A DNA stretch of 63,261 nucleotides from Anthoceros angustus (taxonomy: Eukaryota > Streptophyta > Anthocerotopsida > Anthocerotales > Anthocerotaceae). Position 1 is the first letter of the stretch. Each line of letters begins with the position of its first letter. This document shows positions 55,547-63,261 of this stretch, piece after piece. The notes below the pieces were generated by a model. That model ran no database searches. It was given only the letters and a program-made list of their open reading frames with translations, and was not told the origin of the DNA. The stretch covers positions 1,670,001 to 1,733,261 of the forward strand of contig MU008167.1 in assembly GCA_010909165.1 (NCBI GenBank), given 5' to 3'. The position numbers and the translations under genes were made by a program.

Positions 55547-55778
55547 CTCGGCCTGGCAGCACAAGGCTTCGATAGGTATCTCGGTGCAACGGTGGTGGGG
55601 TTTGGAGGCGTACCGGTGGCCACGATTCTTAATAGGGACCAGCACCCCCCCCGCCGGCTATAGTTCCTGCGATTGGGAGAGGTCGAGGGCAACCCGGTGC
55701 ACTAATAACCCTGAGATGCGGACGGGGCAGAGACTCACATAATCCGGGGTCGTAAGGTTCCCTCGACAGGCGCGTGCG

Positions 55779-56882
55779 ATGGGTGAGAGCACGCTAGATG
55801 CTGCCCAGCTCGCACGGCTCTTGAACGAAGCACACCAACAGATGAAGCAGATGGAGCATCAGTTTGCGGAGAGTAACGCGAGGGTGGCTCAACTGGAGGC
55901 AGAGGTCAGCCAACGCCCCGCACAAATGGCCAGTAGAGGCTCCAAGGTGTCTAAGCCAGGGCACCTCGAGGGGACGGGAGATGCAACGGAGGTTGAGCTA
56001 TGGATACATCAGGTGCGAGCTTACTTGGAGCTCAACGGCACGGATCCTCAGCAGTATGTGAAGGTGGCAGCCACGTTTCTCGAAGGGGCCGCCCTACTAT
56101 GGTGGATTCAATTACTGGATGCGGTAACGCGAGGGGAAGCAACTGGGCCAGCCAGCCTGCTCGAATTCTTACAAATGGTACGTGCCAAGTTCATTTCACA
56201 GCCGAGGGACGGCAGTCGCCAGGGAGCATCACTAAATGAACCACGGTGCGCTATACCACCGAAGCGAGTTCAGGTGATGAGTATCCCTCGGATGACGGAC
56301 AAAGAAAAGTTGGATCGGTACTCCCGAGGGTTAAAACATGCTGTGAGGAGGGATGTGGTGATGCACACCAGGTGCAAGATATTTGAGGAGGCTGTCATGA
56401 CTGCACAGCAGTCTGATGCACTATACCAGGAGTTTAGAGGCTGGTACAAACCGGCTAGGGCGTTCGGAGCCGGCCAGGGAGAAGCCACTCCGATGGAGCT
56501 TGGTCAGATTCAAGCGTTCCAAGGACAATGCTATGTCTGTCAACAGTGGGGGCATCGTGCCCGCGACTGCCTACAGACCTCCGCCCGGGGAACTGGACGC
56601 GGACGAGGGAGGCGGATTCATGGCAACGGAGGAGCTAATCGTGAAGTGAATTTTGCACAAGCAGATGTTGTCCAGCCTCGAAGGGGACCCCAGAGTGAGG
56701 GTTGCATGTCAGGCACTTGGTCGCAAAAACGGGCAAGCCCAACCGCAATCGCTCATGCAGGCCATATCAACGGGAGACCTTGTCGGATCTTGATTGATTG
56801 CGGAGCAAGTACTAACTTCTTGTCTCGCCGTTATGCAAGGAGGGCGTGCTCGGATATCGGCATGTATAATGTGCATAGCTAA
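55779..56882 (+). pseudogene. Gypsy gag and start of protease
   Basis: The open frame of 367 codons has an N-terminal coiled coil (MKQMEHQFAESNARVAQLEA), a capsid domain (VELWIHQVRAYLELNG, then GAALLWWIQLLDAV) and one CCHC knuckle CYVCQQWGHRARDC at about residues 252-265. The protease motif LIDCGASTNFLS (variant of D-S/T-G-A) is near its end, before the frame is lost. Confidence 0.85.
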
Positions 56883-57479
56883 TGGCCAACTTCTGAGGAG
56901 AGCTACGCGGACCGCCCTTCAGACTTAAGGATGGGAGCATATTGCGAACGGGTGAGCTTCACCATAACAGAACTAGGGAATGGACACGATGCCTTTTTGG
57001 GCATGCCTTGGCTTGAAGATCGCAATCCAGCCATCACTTGGCCTCAGCGTGAGCTGTCTATTGTGCTGCACGGGAGACAGTACACTATACGAAGGGAGCA
57101 GCTTCGTAGTAGCGACAAGACTAGTTTTCATGATGTCTCGGTTGTGGACATGCGGAAGGACATAAGGAGGAAGGGAGGACGCGGGATGACCTTGTTTGTC
57201 ATCAAGGAGAGGCTCTGCCCTATGCGACCTGATAAGCTTGTTGTCCCTGAAGGTGATGCTGGGATTACTAAAATCATGACTAATTTTCAGGATGTCCTTG
57301 TCGACACCGTTGCCACCATCCAGGGATGTTGACCATCGAATTGAACTTGTGCTAGGATTCCATAAACCCCCCATCGACCTGTATACAGGATGTCCCCATT
57401 AGAGATCCAGGAATCAACTCTGCAAGTGGAGGAACTGCTACGCAAGGGCTACATAAGGCCCTCCAAGTCACCATATGGA

Positions 57480-58127
57480 GCACCTATCTTGTTTTCACGA
57501 AAGAAGAATGGTAAATTACGCATGTGTATTGACTATTGAGGATTGAACAACCTCACTAAGAAGAATACATTTCCTCTTCCCCGTATTGATGAACTACTGG
57601 AGGGCTTGGCAGGAGCCCGCTACTTCTCGAAGTTGGATCTGGCTAGTGGCTATCACCAGATCAGGATTGCTGCAGGAGATGAAGAGAAGACAGCATTTAA
57701 TACCAGGTATGGCCACTATGAGTGGCTTGGTATGTCGTTTGGCATGACAAACGCCCCCGCATTGTTCCAAACGCTTATGAACGATGTCTTTCGTGGTTTG
57801 ATCAACAAAGGCATCTTGGTTTACCTTGATGACATACTCGTTTATGGTAGGAGGGCAGAACACAACAAGAACCTACGAGAGGCCCTGTCTCGGCTTAGGA
57901 AGCATCAGTTGTATGTTCAAGCCCCGAAGTGCGAGATATTGCATCGAAAGGTCGAGTACCTTGGGCACATTATTGACGAGACCGGCATTCGGGTCGACCC
58001 AGCCAAGGTACAGGTGGTCCAGGAATGGCCCACTCCATCGCAAACTGGTGAGTGCAGAGTTTTCTTGGCCTTGCATCATACTATAGGAAGTTTATCATGG
58101 GTTTCGCTAAGAACGCTGCGCCTCTGA
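57480..58127 (+). pseudogene. Gypsy reverse transcriptase
   Basis: RMCIDY-stop-GLNNLTKKNTFPLPRIDELL shows that Arg of the conserved DYR motif has become TGA. It continues FSKLDLASGYHQIRIAAGDE, FGMTNAPALFQTLMNDVFRG and VYLDDILVYG with the catalytic YLDD. The frame shifts at about 58050 into RNase H. Confidence 0.9.
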
Positions 58128-58657
58128 CAGTCCTATTAAAACAGGGGGTTGCGTGGCAGTGGGGTCCCAAACAGGAGGCAGCCTTTCAAGCCATCAAGCG
58201 GGCCCTGACCATCGCTCCCGTTCTTGCCTACCCCGATCCGTCCGTGCCATTCATCGTTACCACAGATGCATCCGATACTGCTGTGGGGGCCATTTTGCAA
58301 CAGGACCACGTTTCGGGCAAGCAGCCTGTGGCCTATTTCTCGCGGAAGCTTAATGGCGCCGAGTTAAATTGGACGACAAGCGAAAAGGAGACGTTGGCCC
58401 AGGTACTTGCATTGAAGAATTGGTGTTGTTTCCTTGAGGGAGTAGCTTTTGACCTCGAGACCGACCATTGCCCTCTTGTCTACTTACAAACACAGCACCA
58501 TCTTTCTCGAAAGCAGGCTAGGTGGCTAGAATTTTTGCAACAATATCAGTATACTATCCGTTACGTGAAGGGGCGGCAGAATCAGGCTGCTGATGCCCTC
58601 AATAGATTGCAGACCAATGCCCTTGTCACTAAGCTCCAAGTGCAGCCACCGTGGTAG
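58052..58657 (+). pseudogene. Gypsy RNase H
   Basis: FLGLASYYRKFIMGFAKNAA leads into TTDASDTAVGAILQQD with the catalytic Asp, FSRKLNGAELNWTTSEKETL, and RYVKGRQNQAADALNR, all standard for gypsy RNase H. It ends at a TAG in the connection to integrase. Confidence 0.9.
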
Positions 58658-58759
58658 GCGGAGATCCGGGAGGCCCTCAGTGTAGATCACACCGCGGCGG
58701 CAGCCCATAAGTCTATCCAGGAGGGCTCCACGGACTAGCAACTACTGGACGGGTTACTG

Positions 58760-59500
58760 TGGTACAAGCAGCGCTTGTTCGTCCCCCAACTGCCACATAT
58801 CCACCGCCAAATCATCGAGGAGGCTCACAACTCACCTTCTGCCGGAGATCAAGGTATCCACAGGATCAGTCCCCTCGTTCAACAGTCCTACTTTTGGCCC
58901 AGCCTACTCAGCGATGTTCGCGACTACGTCACTTTGTGCTCAACTTGTCAGCATAACAAGCCCTCGAGGCAAGTACCTACTGGACTTCTGCAACCATTGC
59001 TAGTCCCTTTGATGCCCTGGGAACAAGTGACCCTCGACTTCATCACCGGTCTTCCCCAAACTGTCGAAGGCTTTAATGCTATTATCGTCTTCACTGATAA
59101 ACTAACCCGCCATGTTCTTCTTCATCCTACATAGGATACCTGCACCGCGGAGCAAACTGCCGATATCTTCCTTAAGGTTGTTTACCGTGCTCATGGCTTA
59201 CCGCGCTCCCTTGTAAGTGATCGTGCTTCTCGCTTCACGTCCAGGTTCTGGCAGGGTTTACATGCAGGACTTCACACCAAACTACGTTTTTCCACAACCT
59301 TTCACCCCCAGACCGATGGCGCAAAAGAACGGGCGAACCAGGTTCTCGAGGATATGTTGCGGGCATATGCTGGCACTCACCAGGATCAATGGGCTACCCA
59401 CTTGCACTTTGCGGAGTTTGCCTACAACAATGCCCCAAATAGCTCTACAGGTGTTTCCCTATTCCTCTTCAACAAAGGCTTCCATCCCCGCACCTGTCTC
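58760..59500 (+). pseudogene. Gypsy integrase
   Basis: The HHCC zinc-binding part (SYFWPSLLSDVRDYVTLCST then CQHNKPSR) is followed by the first catalytic Asp in TLDFITGLP, the second in LVSDRASRFTSRFW and the Glu in FHPQTDGAKERANQ. One in-frame TAG near 59132 interrupts an otherwise continuous frame. Confidence 0.88.
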
Positions 59501-59639
59501 TCCGCATCCCTCTTGCTCTCCCCCCCAACTGTCGTCTGCACCCGGTTTTTCATGTCTCCCTCCTCAAACCCTTTCATGGTCCACCCCCTCCCATCCCAGC
59601 CCCCATTCTCACCGATTCCGGTCCCGAGTTCGAAGTTGA

Positions 59640-59830
59640 GGCTATTCTGCGTCACCGTCTTGTGCATCGTCTCTACCAGTTCTTGGTTCTATGGAAGGAG
59701 TATCCCCTCACCGACGCCACCTGGGAACCCCTGGCTCAACTCACGAACGCTCCCGACGTCTTGTGCCTGTATCTGCAACAGCACCGCCTTCCCTTGCCTT
59801 CCTTCGTGGTCGAAGCTTCCTCTTACCCCC
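59640..59830 (+). pseudogene. Gypsy chromodomain
   Basis: LHRLYQFLVLWKEYPLTDAT in a shifted frame, then WEPLAQLTNAPDVL, matches the carboxy-terminal chromodomain of plant chromoviruses, which directs integration to particular chromatin. It marks the clade. Confidence 0.8.
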
Positions 59831-60147
59831 GGGGTGAGTTGTCACGTATTAGAGCGGGCGCTCGGGCGTCACGGCCGAAGCGGTCGAGGCCGTTAGGCGA
59901 GACCGTTCTGGGCATCGCCCGACAAACCGGCGTTCCAGCGGCGTAAGGGGCATTTGCGGGGCGAGGCAGCGCCACTCGACGACCCAGGCGGTAGCCAAGC
60001 TGTCTTGCATCTTTAGAATTGTTGCCTTGTGCAACCAAGTTAGAAGTCTTTTTTCTCTCTCTTTCAGAGTTTTCACCTTCGCACTTCAGAGTTTTCACTT
60101 TCACGGCATTTACGTTTGTCTTTTCACAGTTTTGGGATTTATCTTTT

Positions 60148-61137
60148 CTAACTTTCTTCTGCTGGCGTTGAAGGGGTGTACACCGGCGATTTCGGATCTG
60201 CTCTGTCTTCAGAATAATACTTCTTTCTTTGTTCATTGTACGGTCCAGATAGAAAGTTAATCATTTCGAAAATTTCGTCCAAACGGGAATATTTCTGCAG
60301 GCAATGGTAAATGTCAGACATCGTACATATTAAATTTCACCACTGTAAATATGATATACTAACCTCAAATAGTGCAAACAACTCCTTTTGATTCTTCGAT
60401 AACTACAAACAAAAAAGGAGTTAATATTTTACCTCCATTTCAAGTCGAAGAAGATCTTGCTCGGTAAATACCTTTCTCACTAATGTGAGGCAATGGCTGT
60501 GAAGATTTCCCACACTACGGAAATGTGATTGAACGCTCGCAGAAAGTATCAACCTTAGAATTTGCATATTTGGTAAAATATTAATATTTTCCTTGTTTAC
60601 ATACGTAAATTGTTACAGAACTAACCTTTTGAATGTTTTTTGTAGTTTCGGATCTTCCATGAGAGTCAACAAGTCTGTGGTTTTTAGCTCCTTATTTTCA
60701 ATGGCTACTGATATTTCTACATTACCAAAACACAAAATATTTCATTAGTACTACATAAACTGATTCAAATAAACTATTAAAAACAATATAAACCGATAAC
60801 ACTTACTTTTCTGGATCTCCATGTACTGCTCTAGGGTTGCTGTCGACCCATCTTCATTGCAGATTGGCTGCGCTGGATCTTTGAGGCTATGTTCCCAAAT
60901 GGGAACATATCTATTTTTAAAATCTTGGAAGACTTGTGGATACTGAAAGTTATCCATCCATTTTCCAAAGTCGACAAATTCCTTCGATGGTCCATACGTT
61001 GGTGCATTATCTTGACTTTTTCCTCTTTTTGTCCTTTGGAAAAGAATTAGTTAGTAAATACTAGTTACAAATATATTTAATTATTTACAAATATACAATA
61101 GCAATTACGATGAGATATGTGTTGTTGATTTTATCAT
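60148..61137 (-). CDS. AT-rich multi-exon gene, six-exon model (unknown function)
   Basis: I built this from splice sites on the minus strand: exons 61137-61109, 61033-60807, 60716-60626, 60553-60433, 60402-60364 and 60294-60148. Introns are 75, 90, 72, 30 and 69 bp, all GT-AG, with phases agreeing throughout (654 nt, 217 aa). The product reads TKRGKSQDNAPTYGPSKEFV, WMDNFQYPQVFQDFKNRYVP, ISVAIENKELKTTDLLTLME, RLILSASVQSHFRSVGNLHS, a heptad-rich stretch DLLRLEMELSKNQKELFALF, then FEMINFLSGPYNE and a Ser/Pro tail ending PAEES. The 30-nt intron is unusually short. An upstream donor at the aag|gtattt site would give a 69-nt intron and drop 13 residues. Family not recognised. Introns are strongly AT-rich, unlike the neighbouring retroelements. 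Further 5' exons are possible. Confidence 0.65.
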
Positions 61138-61146
61138 CCATTGCTT

Positions 61147-61826
61147 CTATTTTTCCTTAATTTCCTTAGTCAGCTACTTGTTCAAGAAAGACTGTAAAAA
61201 TATATTAGTACTTCTAATGTAAACAAATACATATACAAAATGTTTGTTGTTTACCTCCAAAATTGATCAATGATCGATGTCCATTGAATCTTGGACCGAG
61301 TCATTGTTTCCAACTCTAATTGAGCTTCGGAGATTCTTCTTAATATCCTCGTAACCATATACAACCATGTTGTACCTATATTTTGTTCTATAGTTCTAGA
61401 GAAGTTGCGAAGTCTTTACCTTTTTAATTTTTCCAATTGAGCATCCGCAAAGGAGCGCAAGTTTTTGTCCATTGATGTGAACATAGTGTGCTCGTGAGTA
61501 TCTTGTATCAAATATATCCAATTAGAAATGTTGAGGAAAGTCAATGATAATTGCAATGTACTACCTTTCTCAACTATTCGTATCTCAATGAGAGGATTTG
61601 AACTTCACCATCATATCCTGGATCCCCATGGGTGGGAACATGATTGTTCGATCACGTTAGGTTTGTTGGCTCTCTACTATTGTGATCGCTCTCTGGAGAA
61701 AAAGTCATTTTAGCCATGGATTTATCAACCTAAAAATGGATTTAGCGGCTGTAGGCAGAAATGATCATTACCTGCTTGGATTTCGACCATTTCATCGTTG
61801 CTCTCATTCTCGGATGCCATTCTGAA
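61147..61826 (-). other. Possible further 5' exons of the AT-rich gene
   Basis: A credible first exon is 61820-61772 (MASENESNDEMVEIQA then a GTAATG donor). A second candidate, ending with a GTAAAG donor near 61419, encodes DAQLEKLKR preceded by MFTSMDKNLRSFA, and then YNMVVYGYEDIKKNL. I could not join them to the 61137 model with consistent phases, and stops intervene. They may be real exons with lesions, or a second gene. Confidence 0.35.
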
Positions 61827-62138
61827 ATAAAAGCATCGGTCAGGTCAACGCACACAAACAATGCTCAAGCTTCAACTTTTGGAAACATCTACGGAGTGCC
61901 TGCAGCATGCTCGATGCTGCTGCTAGAGCATGCTAAGGGCCACTGCAAAAGCCACCGCATGTGGGACTTCGGACGGAGGGACGCATGCTATCACCACAGG
62001 ATACTATGACCATGTGGTGATATTCTGTGGTGATATCACCATAAGATGGCATGCTTTCACCACAGAATGCCGTGGCAGCGTTATGCATGCCGCGCGCCGC
62101 AGTTGGGCGGCTTCGCGTGTTCATGCCGCATACCTTCA
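61827..62138. other. Spacer with tggtga/tcacca palindromic clusters
   Basis: From about 61990 to 62075 the sequence is rich in short inverted words (ccatgtggtga, ctgtggtgatatcaccata, tttcaccacag) that can pair with one another. This may be part of the neighbouring transposon or an independent small repeat. No gene. Confidence 0.4.
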
Positions 62139-62900
62139 CACTACAAGAAAATGAGGGTTTTTACAACGGTTTTTACAACGGGTGTTACAACGTGGCGTTG
62201 TAAAACGGCGCAACAACGCTGTAAACCGAGAGCTTCATGACGCTAAAATCACATGGCGGCCGCTGCCATGTCATTAAAGTGGTGATGTGGCGCCACATCA
62301 TCGCCACATCACCAAGTGATGACATGGCATGTTGTTGCCACATGGCCTTCATTGCCACATCATCGTGATGACATGGCATAATTTGATGACATGGCCCTCA
62401 TTGCCACATCACCATGTGATGACGTGGTGCCATTTTACAAAACCATTTACAACATCCCAATTGCAAAAGGAATTACAACATCTAAGTTTGAGACGTCTTG
62501 TGGGTACAACGCGCTTTACAACGACTGTTTACAAAACCATTTACAACATCCCAATTGCAAAAGGAATTACAACATCTAAGTTTGAGACGCCCGGTGTGGG
62601 TACAACGCTTTACAACGACTGCTTTACAAAACCATCTACAACATCCCAATTGCAAAAGGAATTACAACATCTAAGTTTGAGACGTCGGTACAACGCGCTT
62701 TACAACGACTGTTTACAAAACCATCTACAACATCCCAATTGCAAAAGAATTACAACATCTAAGTTTGAGACGTCTCGTGGGTACAACGCGCTTTACAACG
62801 ACTTTTACAAAACCATCTACAACATCCCAATTGCAAAGAATTACAACATCTAAGTTTGAGACGTCTCGTGGGTACAACGCGCTTTACAACGACTGTTTAC
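62139..62900. mobile_element. CACTA (En/Spm) transposon terminus with subterminal repeats
   Basis: CACTACAAGAAAA at 62139 is the classic plant CACTA terminus. It is followed by many direct and inverted ttacaacg/cgttgtaa motifs, which are typical subterminal transposase-binding-like repeats. The matching opposite end (ttttcttgtagtg) is not in the window, so the element is truncated or continues beyond, and its coding part is not present here. Confidence 0.8.
62436..62900. repeat. 93-bp tandem repeat, five copies
   Basis: Units start aaaccatttacaacatccca at about 62440, 62534, 62629, 62718 and 62810. Each contains aattacaacatctaagtttg, agacgtctcgtgggtacaac and gcgctttacaacgac. Unit lengths vary from 89 to 95 bp through small deletions. 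The array lies within the CACTA subterminal region. Confidence 0.92.
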
Positions 62901-63261
62901 GCATTGGATAACAGGCTTGATCGTGCTTATCACATGTTATCCAGCCCGCGATTTGATGCGTGGTCAATACCGCTATTTCAACCGAAGTTGGCTTTAATGA
63001 TCTGTCTCATTTCAATCGGAGCTTTAGGCGTCAGTAGCCAGACACCTTCGGACGTCCGCGGTTGTCGAAGATCCCGCTAGATCGCTCCACCGTTAATCCA
63101 GATACACCTGGGCCACGGCGCCATCGGTCGTACTTGGACTGCTGGACGTCTTTATGCCCGCACGGACGGATTGGCCAAGCTGAGGATCGCTGCCGCGTTC
63201 AGGTTTTCTGGTTTCCAGCCTGGAAGCCACAAACTCGGGTCTACGATTGAGCGGTGCCCAC
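62901..63261. other. Right edge, no feature supported
   Basis: Sequence becomes GC-rich after about 63030, suggesting a new gene or repeat beyond the window, but no coding frame can be supported. Confidence 0.3.

Larger units (their letters stand above)
55779..59946 (+). mobile_element. Ty3/gypsy chromovirus coding region, decayed
   Basis: The plus-strand order is gag with CCHC knuckle, protease, RT, RNase H, integrase, chromodomain, which defines a plant chromovirus. In-frame stops include TGA at 57537 where gypsy RT has Arg, and TAGs near 58656, 58735 and 59132. Frameshifts lie near 56880, 57330, 58050 and 59500-59640. The sequence after the chromodomain (tgtcacgtattagagc from 59840) has the start typical of a chromovirus LTR, but no matching copy is found upstream, so the LTR limits are unresolved. 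Confidence 0.9.

Noticed and set aside
59823-60236. A 137-codon Lys/Arg-rich minus frame
   Set aside because: It crosses the gypsy 3' region and then the last exon of the AT-rich gene in a different phase. The spliced frame ending at 60148 is consistent across six exons.

Overview
The window is nuclear DNA of a photosynthetic land plant. It opens inside a gene for PsbO, the 33-kDa oxygen-evolving-complex protein, and holds a CGFS glutaredoxin of the plant mitochondrial type, plant Ty1/copia and Ty3/gypsy-chromovirus retrotransposons, and a CACTA-type transposon end. Introns in the gene models are short (about 30-170 bp). Compact introns, tight spacing in the first 8 kb and many lineage-restricted proteins suggest an early-diverging plant, perhaps a lycophyte such as Selaginella. 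That assignment is inference.

Layout. 1-8.0 kb is a compact gene island: PSBO (5' end outside the window), a five-exon GRXS15-like gene, then three minus-strand genes. Two of these are coiled-coil proteins that look like diverged paralogues with the same phase-1 intron; the third is an atypical zinc-finger protein. 8.0-14.4 kb has no gene I can support and holds tandem and dispersed repeats. 14.4-15.8 kb is a decayed copy of a multicopy gene, part of which is duplicated head-to-head as a long hairpin. 16.1-22 kb holds a broken small secreted-protein gene whose upstream region took a 5.1-kb copia element with almost identical LTRs. 23.4-32.8 kb holds a gene remnant, a 3.2-kb C-rich minisatellite and a 4.8-kb copia element that split a host gene. 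The target-site duplication joins that gene's two halves in frame.

33-46 kb is a mosaic of dispersed repeats: a long-TIR foldback element, expanding minisatellites, a broken gene with SUMO-interaction-like motifs, and two large members of the multicopy family also seen at 15, 49, 50 and 54 kb. 46-55.7 kb is a stack of segmental duplications that repeatedly carry the shared 5' flank and truncated first exon of that family, fused to retroelement-like LTR/leader segments. 55.8-59.95 kb is a decayed chromovirus with CAG-to-TAG-type stops. 60.15-61.14 kb is an AT-rich six-exon minus-strand gene that single-ORF scanning misses, and 62.1-62.9 kb is a CACTA terminus with 93-bp tandem subterminal repeats.

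The cellular genes act separately: PsbO stabilises the Mn4CaO5 cluster in the thylakoid lumen and GRXS15 handles Fe-S clusters in mitochondria. The strongest leads are the unnamed multicopy family with its inverted-duplicate hairpin, the copia-split gene, the AT-rich multi-exon gene, and differences between repeat copies that concentrate at CAG/CTG triplets.
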